A stretch of 64,000 nucleotides of DNA from Sphingobium fontiphilum (GTDB lineage: Bacteria > Pseudomonadota > Alphaproteobacteria > Sphingomonadales > Sphingomonadaceae): positions 496,001-560,000 of the forward strand of contig NZ_JACIEB010000001.1 in assembly GCF_014196635.1 (NCBI RefSeq), read 5' to 3'. Below the pieces are notes generated by a model that saw nothing but the letters and a program-made list of their open reading frames with translations, did no database searches and was not told the DNA's origin. Positions within the stretch are counted from its first letter, which is position 1. Each line of letters begins with the position of its first letter. A program made the translations under genes and the position numbers. Positions 23,221 to 32,388 of the stretch are shown in pieces.

Positions 23221-25941
23221 TCAGAATTTCTGGCCGAAACGCATACCGAAAAATTGCGGCTTGATCGTGAAAGTGCGTGACGAACCCGAACAGAAATCGA
23301 TCGAGCAGAAGGTGTTCCTGGTCAGTTGCCCACGCTTGTCGAACGCGTTCTGGATGAATAAGCTCAGGCTCCAGCTATCCTTCTTCAGTCCGCCGGAAAA
23401 ATCGAAGCTGACAAAGCCCTTCGTGCTGCCCAGCAGCGCATTGTTGTCGACGTTCAGGTCTTGCGTGGCCCCGGTCTGGTAAAGCGCCGCGCCCTGCAGG
23501 AAAGCATCGAGGCTGCCAAGTTCCGTATCGTAACGGATCGAGGTTGTCCCCTTGAACCGGGGCTGGCGCGGCAGCCGGGTGCCGTTCGCGGCGGCGACCT
23601 GCGGCGTCGGCGGGCTGGACCCTTCGACATCCTCGCCCAGGGTACAGCTCGACAATTGGGAAATTGTCGACGTCGTCCTGTCCAGCGCGAAGTTGCAGAA
23701 ATTGCCCTTCAGCTTGCCGTCATTAAAGGCGCCGGAGGAGGATATCGTGATTTTGCCCAGCTTGAGCTTGGCGTCATATTCGATGCCCTTGACCTCGGCC
23801 TTGCCCGCATTGCCCGTCATGCCCGCGCCCTGCGCACCGGACACGACCACGCCATATTGGATGTTGTTCCATTTCTCGAGATAGACGGAGGCGTTGAAGC
23901 GGAAGATGCCGCCCCAGGTCGTTTTCATGCCCAGTTCGAAGTTGGTCAGCGTCTCCGACTGGAACGGCGCCACGTCCACAGGGCCGAAGTTGCGGATGCG
24001 CAGCGGTCGGTTGAACCCGCCGGGGCGGAAACCGGTCGAATAATTGGCATAGACCATCTTGTCGGGCGTGATCTGCCAATCGAGCGCAATCTTGTGCGTT
24101 TCACCATCTTCCTTGTAGCGGCCGGTCTGGTCCGCGGCGCGGAAGTTGGTGTTGAGGCACTGGAGCCGTTCTGCGGGCAGTGGCGTCGGGCATCCCATGG
24201 TGCCGGTCGGGACATAATAGGATGTGACCTGATTGGCCGCCGATGCCGCCACGCCGGCAAAGCCCTTCACCGCATAATCGGTCCAGAAATAACGGATGCC
24301 ACCGGTGATCTTGATGCTTGGCGTGATATTATAGTGGCCCTCGGCAAAGATCGCCTTGTCATGGTAGAGCTGGTTCTGCTCGACGAAGTAGAATGCGTCG
24401 CCCTTCACCGCCGGGGTTCCATAGATCATCGTACCCAGCGGGTTGCCGTTGGGATTGATGACGTCGCCGGTGTCGAAATAGGGGTTGCCTTCATCGTCAT
24501 AGGCAATGCCGTACATGGCCGGCACGCCGATCAAGCCATCGGGAACATCGCCCCCGCCCGTCGCCGTGTAGCCGGTGATCGTATCCAGACCACGAATGGC
24601 GTAGCTGGTGTTGCTCTCATTCTTCTGGCGTTGATAGAAGCCGCCGACCGTCACGTCGAACGGCCATTCACTGGGCGTTTTGATCCGCAATTCCTGCGTG
24701 AATTTGTTGCGGTGCCAATCGGCATGATAAAATTGGGTCGGGTCGATCATTTCACATTGCTGGCTGGCGCCCGAACCCGTGCAATTGTCGAAGAACTGCA
24801 GATAGCTCTCATAACCGGCGCCGAAGCCGTCATAGGTCACCGTGTAATAGGTGTAGTCGTTCAGCGTCTTCGTGCGCCGCTTGAAATAGCCGGTCGCGGA
24901 AACGACCTCCCAGTCGCCGATATGGCCATGAATGCTCAGCGCCGCCTGATACCAGCGGTCGTCATTCCGGGTCTTGTCATAATCATGGACCTCCAGGTCG
25001 CCAACGCGATGATCATAACCGAAATAACCATTGGCGATCTGACGCTGGCCGGTGAATTGCGGCGTGATTTCCCAGCCATCCGCAGGCTGCCACAAAATCT
25101 GGATGCGACCGCCAAATTCCTTGATGCTGTTATAGTCGTCCTTTGCGATGTCGCTATTGTCCAGCGCGAAACTGGTGTTGGGATTGTTATCGCCCAGAGT
25201 GTAAACGGCCGGAGCACCATTGTTCAGCAGGCCGTTATTGGGCACATTGTCGATATAACCGCCATCGCGCCTGTAATAGCCCATGACGCGCAGCGCCAGC
25301 GTGTCGCCCTGCGGTATGTTGATATAGGATTCGAGCTGGCCGCCAAAATCGCCCTTGCCATATTTATTGGCCTCGACGTCATAACCGAATTCGAACGCAT
25401 CCAGCTTGGGCTTGTTGGTGATGAGGCGAATGGTGCCCGCCAGCGACCCCGCGCCATAGAGCGTCCCCTGCGGCCCGGAGAGCGCCTCGATGCGCTCCAG
25501 GTCATAGGCGTGAATATCGGGCACTTCGGTGCCGGTGATCGGGATGTCATCAAGATAAAAGCCGACCGAGGCATAGGCGCCGCCAGCCGGAACGATGCCG
25601 CGGAAGAAGGCGGTGTTGCGGCCGGGGCCGATCCCCTCGAACGAGACAGACGGCAGCAGGGCGGCGAAATCGCTCAGCCCCTTGACCTGACGTTCGCCCA
25701 GCGTCTCCGCGCCCAGCGCCAGCATCGAAATCGGCACATTCTGGATGCTTTCGGGGCGGCGTGTGGCGGTCACGACGATGTCGCCAAGCCCCTCTTCCGC
25801 GCCGGCCTCCTCCGCTGGAGCCGCCGCGCTGGCGGGCTCGGCCGCGCGGGCCGGGCCGGTGGCGCCCAGACCGGCGATGATGGTCGATGAGCTTAGCAGA
25901 ATGAGAGATCGCCTTGCGAGCGAACGGTGCGACAATTTCAT
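23221..25941 (-). CDS. TonB-dependent outer membrane receptor
   Basis: A 906-residue outer-membrane active transporter of the type sphingomonads use for many organic substrates. Residues 1-34 are a signal peptide ending in ARA. A Glu/Ala-rich linker leads to DIVVTATRRPESIQNVPIS, the TonB box and plug start; the plug continues with GLSDFAALLPSVSFEG and RIEALSGPQGTLYGAGSLAGTIRLITNKP. The rest is a 22-strand barrel ending in an aromatic residue (QKF). ATG at 25941 is preceded by AGGGGGG about 7 nt upstream. It faces the amine dehydrogenase operons, and import of an amine substrate or a metal chelate is possible but unproven. Divergent from the TPR-sulfotransferase gene. Confidence 0.93.
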   Translation of the reverse strand: MKLSHRSLARRSLILLSSSTIIAGLGATGPARAAEPASAAAPAEEAGAEEGLGDIVVTATRRPESIQNVPISMLALGAETLGERQVKGLSDFAALLPSVSFEGIGPGRNTAFFRGIVPAGGAYASVGFYLDDIPITGTEVPDIHAYDLERIEALSGPQGTLYGAGSLAGTIRLITNKPKLDAFEFGYDVEANKYGKGDFGGQLESYINIPQGDTLALRVMGYYRRDGGYIDNVPNNGLLNNGAPAVYTLGDNNPNTSFALDNSDIAKDDYNSIKEFGGRIQILWQPADGWEITPQFTGQRQIANGYFGYDHRVGDLEVHDYDKTRNDDRWYQAALSIHGHIGDWEVVSATGYFKRRTKTLNDYTYYTVTYDGFGAGYESYLQFFDNCTGSGASQQCEMIDPTQFYHADWHRNKFTQELRIKTPSEWPFDVTVGGFYQRQKNESNTSYAIRGLDTITGYTATGGGDVPDGLIGVPAMYGIAYDDEGNPYFDTGDVINPNGNPLGTMIYGTPAVKGDAFYFVEQNQLYHDKAIFAEGHYNITPSIKITGGIRYFWTDYAVKGFAGVAASAANQVTSYYVPTGTMGCPTPLPAERLQCLNTNFRAADQTGRYKEDGETHKIALDWQITPDKMVYANYSTGFRPGGFNRPLRIRNFGPVDVAPFQSETLTNFELGMKTTWGGIFRFNASVYLEKWNNIQYGVVVSGAQGAGMTGNAGKAEVKGIEYDAKLKLGKITISSSGAFNDGKLKGNFCNFALDRTTSTISQLSSCTLGEDVEGSSPPTPQVAAANGTRLPRQPRFKGTTSIRYDTELGSLDAFLQGAALYQTGATQDLNVDNNALLGSTKGFVSFDFSGGLKKDSWSLSLFIQNAFDKRGQLTRNTFCSIDFCSGSSRTFTIKPQFFGMRFGQKF

Positions 25942-26326
25942 CAATAACCCCCCTTGTTCTGATGCCGAAGCGGCCTTTCCGAACGCCCTCCCCCGAAGGC
26001 TGGGATGGTCGTTGCTCTTTATTTTGCGGGCGCGACAAAGGGCTTACCCGCACAAGGCCATGCGCGTGGCTCGCGCTTGCTGGCCGGGCAATCGACACAA
26101 ACGCAATATGACCTGAATCGGTCATTTATATTCATAAAAACAAGGGCTTATGAAGGATAAGCCGAATCTAGAACATATGTCCGAATTCGGATCATGCCAG
26201 CGAATCAACGGTTGTCAATATCATTGTTGCAGTGCAGAACATGACCAACCCTGTCGTGGAGCCCAAGGTTGAAGAACAGCGCCTTTCGCCTGCTTTCCAT
26301 TCCCGGAAATACCGGCGCCTCGCACC
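25942..26326. promoter_or_regulatory. 385-bp divergent intergenic region with inverted repeats
   Basis: No gene is recognised between the receptor and the TPR-sulfotransferase. The AT-richer centre (about 26100-26260) holds three inverted repeats: GACC-N6-GGTC at 26110-26123, GGCTTAT-N5-ATAAGCC at 26145-26163, and the perfect palindrome at 26180-26191. Both divergent promoters and their control sites are expected here. Confidence 0.5.
26180..26191. promoter_or_regulatory. perfect 12-bp palindrome TCCGAATTCGGA
   Basis: The sequence reads the same on both strands and lies roughly in the middle of the divergent control region. Its CCGAAT half-site recurs near the TetR and MFS genes (9257-9263 and 9986-9994), so one regulator might bind all of them. 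Inference only. Confidence 0.4.
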
Positions 26327-28369
26327 ATGGATAATCATGGCATGGCGACCGGCGCTTCCCTCGCCCAATCCCTGATGAAGGCGGCGGGATTGCTGGAATC
26401 CGATGCGCCCGCCGCCCTGCGACTGGCCCGCACCATCCTGAAAACGGCGCCCGGCCACCCCCATGCCCGAATGATCGAAGGGCAGGCCTTGCGCAGGACC
26501 GGCGACCTTGGCGCCGCGCTTGCGCTGCTGGCCGGACTGGCGCGGGATCAGCCGCGCGTGCCCGCCGTCTGGTGGGAACTGGCTCAGGTGGCGAGCGAGG
26601 CGGGCGACTGCCAGCAGGCCGCCAACGCCCTCATCCACCTGACCCGGCAACAGCCGGCCGTCGCTGACGGCTGGTTTCTGCTGGGCCGCGAACTGCGCAG
26701 GCTCGGGCGCGAGGAAGAGGCATGGCGCGCCGACCTGTCCGGCGTCCACGCCTCGTCCCGCGATCCCGATCTGCTGAAGGCGGCGGTCGAAATGAACGAA
26801 GGCCGGATGGACGAGGCCGAAGCGCTGCTGTCCGCGCGATTGCATCGCAAGCCCGACGACCCGCCCGCCATCCGCCTGCTTGGCGAAATTTACTGGCGTC
26901 GCGGCGACATTTCGGACGCGCTCACCCTGGTCGAGCAGGCGGTGGACCTGGCCCCGGGTTTCGACATGGCCCGCGATTTTCTGGTCCGGCTGCTTTTGCA
27001 GAGCGGCAAACTGCCCGAAGCCATGCGCCATGCGGACATTCTGTCGCATTCGCCCGTCGGCAATCCCGGCCACGCCCTGTTGCGCGCTTCCGTCCTCGTG
27101 CGCCTGGGCGACCAGCAGCAGGCCAGCGACATTTATCGCCGGTTGCTCGATCAACAGCCCGCGCAACCGCAGATCTGGCAAAATCTCGGCCATGCGCTCA
27201 AGACCCTGGGCAAACAGGCCGACGCCGTCCACGCCTATCGGCAGGCGGTGCATTATCAGCCGACCATGGGCGAGGCATGGTGGAGCCTCGCCAACCTGAA
27301 AACCGTCAGGCTCGACAGCGCCGATATCGCCACGATGGAACAGGCGCTGACGTCGCTGACCGCCAACGCGCCCGACCGGCAGGAGGATATTTTCCACCTG
27401 CATTTCTCGCTGGGCAAGGCGCTGGAGGACGCAAGGGACTATGCCGCATCCTTCCGGCATTACGACCTTGGCAATCGCCTGCGCCGGGCCATGGTGCGAC
27501 ACGACGCCGACGTTTTTTCCGCCGAGGTCAGGGCGACCGCCGCCTGTTTCACCGCGCCGTTCATCGCCAGCATGGGCGATGGCGGGTGCCCGGCGCCCGA
27601 CCCCATCTTCATCGTCGGCCTGCCGCGCGCCGGCTCGACCCTCATCGAACAGATACTGGCCAGCCATAGTCAGGTGGAAGGCACGATGGAACTGCCCGAC
27701 ATGATGATGATCGCCAGCCGCCTTCAGGCGCGGGTGGACGATGGCGAATTTGCCGATTTCGCCGCCATCATAGCCTCACTGACACCGGCGGACCGGCTGC
27801 GGCTGGGCGAGGAGTATCTGGAGCGCACCCGCATCCATCGACATAGCGACCGCCCCCGCTTTGTCGACAAAATGCCCAACAACTGGCAGCATGTCGGCCT
27901 GATCCGGCTGATCCTGCCCAATGCGAAAATCGTCGATGCCCGGCGGCATCCCCTGTCCTGCTGTTTTTCGGGCTGGAAACAGCATTTTGCGCGGGGCCAG
28001 ACCTTTTCCTACGACCTTGCCGACATCGGACGCTATTACAGCGACTATGCCGCCCTGATGGCCGCCTATGACGCGGCCGCGCCCGGCGCCGTGCACCGCA
28101 TATTTTATGAAGCCATGGTCAGCGATACCGAGCGGGAGGTGCGCCGGCTTCTCGATTATCTCGGCCTGCCCTTCGAACCGGCATGTCTGGAATTCTACAA
28201 AAATGACCGGGCCGTGCGCACCGCCAGCTCCGAACAGGTGCGCCAGCCCATCTTCACCCAGGGCATGGACCAGTGGCGCCATTATGATCCATGGCTGATG
28301 CCGCTACGGCAGGCTTTGGGGGGCCTTGTTTCCACCTATCCGGGCCGCGAGCGGGATGACCCCATTTGA
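26327..28369 (+). CDS. tetratricopeptide-repeat sulfotransferase-family protein
   Basis: A 680-residue two-part protein. Residues about 10-390 are TPR-like helical repeats (patterns such as GDLGAALALLAGLARDQP, and GKQADAVHAYRQAVHYQP). From about 420 a PAPS-dependent sulfotransferase domain begins with the 5'-phosphosulfate loop FIVGLPRAGSTLIEQIL, then FVDKMPNNW and the 3'-phosphate-binding VDARRHPLSCCFS. No signal peptide, so cytoplasmic. TPR-sulfotransferases commonly sit beside TonB-dependent receptors in sphingomonads; the acceptor is unknown. An alternative start is the Met six codons in (26342). The preceding region is a divergent promoter zone. Confidence 0.85.
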   Translation: MDNHGMATGASLAQSLMKAAGLLESDAPAALRLARTILKTAPGHPHARMIEGQALRRTGDLGAALALLAGLARDQPRVPAVWWELAQVASEAGDCQQAANALIHLTRQQPAVADGWFLLGRELRRLGREEEAWRADLSGVHASSRDPDLLKAAVEMNEGRMDEAEALLSARLHRKPDDPPAIRLLGEIYWRRGDISDALTLVEQAVDLAPGFDMARDFLVRLLLQSGKLPEAMRHADILSHSPVGNPGHALLRASVLVRLGDQQQASDIYRRLLDQQPAQPQIWQNLGHALKTLGKQADAVHAYRQAVHYQPTMGEAWWSLANLKTVRLDSADIATMEQALTSLTANAPDRQEDIFHLHFSLGKALEDARDYAASFRHYDLGNRLRRAMVRHDADVFSAEVRATAACFTAPFIASMGDGGCPAPDPIFIVGLPRAGSTLIEQILASHSQVEGTMELPDMMMIASRLQARVDDGEFADFAAIIASLTPADRLRLGEEYLERTRIHRHSDRPRFVDKMPNNWQHVGLIRLILPNAKIVDARRHPLSCCFSGWKQHFARGQTFSYDLADIGRYYSDYAALMAAYDAAAPGAVHRIFYEAMVSDTEREVRRLLDYLGLPFEPACLEFYKNDRAVRTASSEQVRQPIFTQGMDQWRHYDPWLMPLRQALGGLVSTYPGRERDDPI

Positions 28370-28967
28370 CCGCGTGCCGACCCATCGCGCGTGACGATCC
28401 CGCGATCGGCTCTCTCCCGCCGATAGTCGGCTGTCGCGAAAATGGGGCGGATTACCGAACCGGGACAGTTCAGCCCCTCGGGCCCAGCCATCTGCGCATC
28501 GCCGCGCGCCACCGGGCCGCGCCAGGGAGGCTTCCTTATTCATTTGAAATTATTGTGCATTTGCCGGTTGGGGCTGCGATCGATAATGGCCCGATCACGG
28601 CATGGCGCAACCAATAGGTTTCGTTTCGCTACCGCACAAATATTCCATCACGCGCGGTTGAACTGCCCGACGAGATATGCTTGTTACAAAGCATTGGAGA
28701 TTCGAACGAATAGTGAAAAATCTTCGATGCGGGGATGATGCAAGCCAGGGGGAATGTGACAGTTTTGATGCTGCCAATCACTTGGCTGGAATGTCGCCTT
28801 GCTGACCGGCGAAAGTTGCAGGCGGTTTCGGCCGCTGCGCCTTGCGCATCGCGTATATTTATCGGCTCGCCTGCGGCTATTGACCCACTCGAAACATATC
28901 GGCGACTGAAATTGGCGGCGCACTGGCTTGCCGCCCTCACCAGATCAACATCGTTCGGGACTATTCG
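28370..28967. other. 598-bp intergenic stretch, AT-richer than its surroundings
   Basis: No convincing gene is seen. A plus-strand open frame of 78 codons (28735-28971) ends in an ATGA overlap with the next glycosyltransferase start but has no recognisable domain and a poor ribosome-binding site. Base composition drops by eye from about 28540 (runs such as TTCATTTGAAATTATTGTGCATTT), marking the edge of a compositionally distinct block. Promoters for the following genes probably lie here. Confidence 0.5.
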
Positions 28968-30134
28968 ATGAATTCGATGAAGAAAATCACGCTGGTTACC
29001 GACATTGCTTTCTGGAGCAATTCATATGGCAGCCATATGCGCATTCAGAATCTGGTGCGGTTTCTGGCGCAACATAATGATCTGACCGTTTTCTTCCTGA
29101 AGTCCCTGCCCGGCAACATCAGGGTGCAATTGAACCAGGTCGCGCTGGGCCATATCAAAATGGTCAGTTACAAGCAATATTCAGGTCGCCGGATCCGGTT
29201 CCACAAGCGCGTTTCCAACCGCGAATTCTTCAAGAAATTTCCAGCGCCCGACGATTTCGTCTCTTCGTTCAAGGCTTTTTTAAGCGAGAATAAGAGCGAG
29301 GCGGTGATCCTCGAATATATTCGCCTGGCTTATCTGCTCGATGGCTGCCCGTCGTCGGTCACCACCATTCTCGACATGCACGATGTCATGTCGGCCCGCA
29401 CCGTCAGCCTGCGCCGCGCGGGGCTGAAGGCCGGGATCGAGATCAGCCATTCCGACGAACGCGACCTGCTCAACCGCTTCGATCGCGTGATGGCGATCAG
29501 CCGGGCGGACGTCAGCACGCTCAAAAGCTATGTGCACGACAACAAGGTCATCTACACCCCGCACTCGGTTCATGTCACCGCCAAGGATGGCAAGCCGATC
29601 GGCGACGGCAAGCGGCTGCTGTTTGTCGGCGCCAATTCAGCCCCGAATATCGAGGGACTGCGCTGGTTCCTGGACCAGGTGTGGCCAATGCTGATCGAGG
29701 ACGGCTACATCCTCGATGTCGTAGGGCATGTCGGCAGTTCCTTCCCGAAAGTGCCCGACGGTGTGGTCAAACATGGCCAGCAGGACGATATGGGCTGGTT
29801 CCTGCGCCACGCGGACATCGCCATCAACCCGGTGTTCGTGGGCGGCGGCATCAAGATCAAATGCATCGACACATTGGCGGCAGGCCTGCCCTGCATCACC
29901 ACGGTGGAAGGCGCAGCCGGCCTGGAAGGGGCGCTCGGCGCCGGTCTGGTCGTCGCCAACAGCCGGCTGGAATTTCTGGGCGCCATCCGCCATTTCGCGG
30001 CCAGCGCGGACGCCCGCAGGGTCGCCGCCCGTCTGGCTCCCCGGTTCATCGACAATGAACTGGGCGAGAACGCGGCCTATTCGCCGCTTCAGCGATTTAT
30101 CGAAACCGGAACGCAGGCGGCGGCATGGGCATGA
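28968..30134 (+). CDS. glycosyltransferase, GT-B fold (GT4-like)
   Basis: A 388-residue cytoplasmic glycosyltransferase. The N-terminal Rossmann-like half contains HMRIQNLVRFLAQHNDLTVFF and a TTILDMHDV segment. The C-terminal half has LLFVGANSAPNIEGLRWFLDQVWP, DVVGHVG and INPVFVGGGIKIKCIDTLAAGLPCITT, the donor-binding site of GT4-type enzymes. The product is presumably a surface glycan. An alternative start is Met4 (28977), giving MKKITLVTDI. Base composition is lower in GC than genes on either side. It leads a group of three same-strand genes. Confidence 0.8.
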   Translation: MNSMKKITLVTDIAFWSNSYGSHMRIQNLVRFLAQHNDLTVFFLKSLPGNIRVQLNQVALGHIKMVSYKQYSGRRIRFHKRVSNREFFKKFPAPDDFVSSFKAFLSENKSEAVILEYIRLAYLLDGCPSSVTTILDMHDVMSARTVSLRRAGLKAGIEISHSDERDLLNRFDRVMAISRADVSTLKSYVHDNKVIYTPHSVHVTAKDGKPIGDGKRLLFVGANSAPNIEGLRWFLDQVWPMLIEDGYILDVVGHVGSSFPKVPDGVVKHGQQDDMGWFLRHADIAINPVFVGGGIKIKCIDTLAAGLPCITTVEGAAGLEGALGAGLVVANSRLEFLGAIRHFAASADARRVAARLAPRFIDNELGENAAYSPLQRFIETGTQAAAWA

Positions 30135-30187
30135 CCTATGCCGGATATGCGCCCGACGCCGCGATTCAAGCTTCAAGAGCAGGTTGA

Positions 30188-31321
30188 TTGACCGTGACAA
30201 AGCCAAACATCAAAAGGGTCGTGTTTTCCGGCGACTTCCTGAGGCCAAATGCCGCAGGAACGCGGCCGACCCAGCATAACAATATCCGCTGGCTCCAGAA
30301 CCTGCTGTCAGCGCCTTTGGCCATGGCCACGGGCCTCCCGCAATCGGTCATCTCCTGGGGCGTCGATTCCGTCGCTGATGGCGGACTGACCACTGCCGAC
30401 GTGCGCGCTTATTACCGCCATTTCGGCCTTGACCTGTCGTTGCAGAGCTGGGCGCGCATCCACGACCTCCCTTCCCTGCCGCCGCACATAGAGGCGTTGA
30501 TCGACAGCATGTTCGGCGACAGTCTGGTGGTCGGCTTCGAAATTCCCCCGTCGATCGAAAATTATCTGACGCGGCGCGGCATTCCGCTCATTTCGGCGAC
30601 CATCCACCCGGTGCGCTTTCTCGACGATATTTTCCTGGCGATTCGGTCGAATATTCCGGCCATTCAGGAAAAGCTGTTCGGCTATCGCATCGACCAGAAT
30701 TATATCCGCCTGATGGCCGGCATCCAGAGCGCGAGCGCCGCCCGCGCCCAGACTCTGGAGCTCAAGCCCAATTCGGCTCTGCTCATCATGCAGACCTGGT
30801 ATGACCAGACCCAGATCCGCAACGGCGAATTCGTGTCGTGCGAATATTATCTCGATGAAATCGCCAGGATCGCCAGCGACCATAGCGAGCTGCTGGTGAA
30901 GGAGCACCCGCTTGCGCCCAATCCGGCGACGATGCTGATCCAAAGCGTTGTGCCCAATTTGCGGATGGTGACCGGCAACGCCTATGGCTTCCTGGCTTCG
31001 CCGGAAGTCACGAAGCTCGTCACCATGAGTTCGTCGGTGGGCGTCGAATCCCCCTATTTCGGCATTCCCAGCCATTTCCTGCTGCGCCAACCAATGGAGC
31101 AGCGCATAACCGAAACCGACCCGGTAGAGGGCTTCATTGGTATCGAGGATGCGTTCATGGCGCCGGATTTCTGGCGCAGCACGCTCGCCCCGATTGTCAG
31201 TGTCAGCGCCAAGGACAAGCTGACCGTGCCGCGCAAGCCCAATCGTCTGCGCATTGCGTTGCGCAGCTTCTGGAATTTCAATCAGATTGACACCGATATT
31301 CCCGTCGCGGAAAAGAAGTAG
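30188..31321 (+). CDS. possible capsule/surface-glycan transferase
   Basis: A 377-residue protein, not securely identified. The C-terminal half contains SELLVKEHPLAPNPATMLIQ and TKLVTMSSSVGVESPYFGIPSHFLL, a pattern like the capsule polysaccharide (KpsC/KpsS-type) and related GT-B transferases, where a VKxHP element and a serine-rich loop near the donor site are conserved. It lies between a glycosyltransferase and an unknown gene, supporting a glycan role. Start is either TTG at 30188 (spacing 4 from a weak CAGG) or GTG two codons later at 30194. No signal peptide or membrane segment. Confidence 0.5.
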   Translation: MTVTKPNIKRVVFSGDFLRPNAAGTRPTQHNNIRWLQNLLSAPLAMATGLPQSVISWGVDSVADGGLTTADVRAYYRHFGLDLSLQSWARIHDLPSLPPHIEALIDSMFGDSLVVGFEIPPSIENYLTRRGIPLISATIHPVRFLDDIFLAIRSNIPAIQEKLFGYRIDQNYIRLMAGIQSASAARAQTLELKPNSALLIMQTWYDQTQIRNGEFVSCEYYLDEIARIASDHSELLVKEHPLAPNPATMLIQSVVPNLRMVTGNAYGFLASPEVTKLVTMSSSVGVESPYFGIPSHFLLRQPMEQRITETDPVEGFIGIEDAFMAPDFWRSTLAPIVSVSAKDKLTVPRKPNRLRIALRSFWNFNQIDTDIPVAEKK

Positions 31322-31330
31322 AGAGGCGTT

Positions 31331-32254
31331 ATGATACCCGAAGACTCCGTCGACCAGAACACAGCCGACATCGAGTCCAGCGCAATGCTTGCCGCTGTGG
31401 CCGATGCATGGATCGATTTGAACCGTCCGACATCGGAAAGCGAATATCTTATGACCAATCTTGCCGAGCGTTATGAGAATATGCTGTTGCCGTTTGTGCC
31501 GCTCTATCTGGCGCAGGCTGACGGCCAGGGCATTTTCCTGCAACTGCTCATCAAGCAACTGGCGCGGGCGCAGGCTGATATTTTCGCTCTGAAATCGGCG
31601 GTTCTGGGCCGCGACCAACTGGTCCTGACCAAGGATTGGGATTATCGCGATCCGCTGCAGGCTTATTCGATCGCGCTGGGCGAAACGACGGAAATTTTCC
31701 GCGAATTCAGCTATGACAGCTTCATCCTGCCCATCGACGACAGCGTTCTCAGCCTTGGCTGGTACGACCTTGAAGAGTCGGGCGATACCAGCTGGCGCTG
31801 GTCGGGGCCCGGGATCAACAGTTCCCTACTGCTGCCGCGCATGTTTGATTGCAAGGTCCGCATCGATGCAAAGCTGGCCATTTTTGATCGGTCCTGCCTG
31901 CCCGAATCAGGGCTGATCTCCGTCAATAACGTGCCGGTCGACTATAGTTTCACGCTGGACGAAGGCAGCGACACCATCGGCGTCGTCAGCTTCGAAGTCG
32001 ACCTGACCGGCAGCAATTCCGCCTTCTTCATGCTTGGCTTCCATGTAAAGGGCACCATGTCGCCGCAGGAGCGCGGCGACAATGACGACGCCCGGAAATT
32101 GGGCATCTGCCTGTTCAAGCTGGCTTTCTCGACGCTCGACGGCGATGCCGCCAAGCCCGTCCTTGGCAAGCTGGTCAAGCCTGCCGAGCCCGAAGCGCCG
32201 GTTGAAGAAGATGCGGCGGAAGCATCCGCGGCGGAAGAATCCGCGGGCGAATGA
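31331..32254 (+). CDS. unrecognised protein with acidic alanine-rich tail
   Basis: A 307-residue protein with no domain I recognise. Residues 1-60 are acidic and helical; the middle (about 100-235) looks beta-rich, with SFILPIDDSVLSLGWYDLEESG and VVSFEVDLTGSNSAFFMLGFHVKG; the last 30 residues are almost entirely Glu, Ala and Ser. There is no signal peptide. An AGAGGCG ribosome-binding site precedes the ATG, 9 bp after the previous gene, so it is probably cotranscribed with the two glycan genes. A strong terminator follows. Confidence 0.6.
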   Translation: MIPEDSVDQNTADIESSAMLAAVADAWIDLNRPTSESEYLMTNLAERYENMLLPFVPLYLAQADGQGIFLQLLIKQLARAQADIFALKSAVLGRDQLVLTKDWDYRDPLQAYSIALGETTEIFREFSYDSFILPIDDSVLSLGWYDLEESGDTSWRWSGPGINSSLLLPRMFDCKVRIDAKLAIFDRSCLPESGLISVNNVPVDYSFTLDEGSDTIGVVSFEVDLTGSNSAFFMLGFHVKGTMSPQERGDNDDARKLGICLFKLAFSTLDGDAAKPVLGKLVKPAEPEAPVEEDAAEASAAEESAGE

Positions 32255-32324
32255 CGCCATAAGGCGGGACGGCGCCGGCCGGGCGTCGTCGTTGCTTTGC
32301 GGCTGAACCATGGGCCATGCCATC

Positions 32325-32359
32325 AAAAGACCCGGCTTCCACAAGGAGCCGGGTCTTTT
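32325..32359. terminator. bidirectional rho-independent terminator
   Basis: AAAAGACCCGGCT (32325-32337) and AGCCGGGTCTTTT (32347-32359) form a 13-bp perfect stem with a 9-nt loop, flanked by A and T runs on both sides so that either transcript ends in U residues. It separates the convergent unknown gene and bpt. Confidence 0.9.
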
Positions 32360-32388
32360 GATATTGGGCATGACTCCCGTCTTGCCCG

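Noticed and set aside
23461-25890. 809-codon open frame antisense to the TonB-dependent receptor
   Set aside because: The receptor frame has signal peptide, plug motifs and ribosome-binding site; the antisense frame has none.
28370-28967. Possible small RNA or leader in the AT-rich gap
   Set aside because: No convincing promoter-terminator pair or known RNA structure was seen by eye.
28735-28971. 78-codon plus-strand frame ending in ATGA overlap with the glycosyltransferase
   Set aside because: The overlap is suggestive, but there is no good ribosome-binding site, no domain and no codon-position bias; left within the intergenic description.
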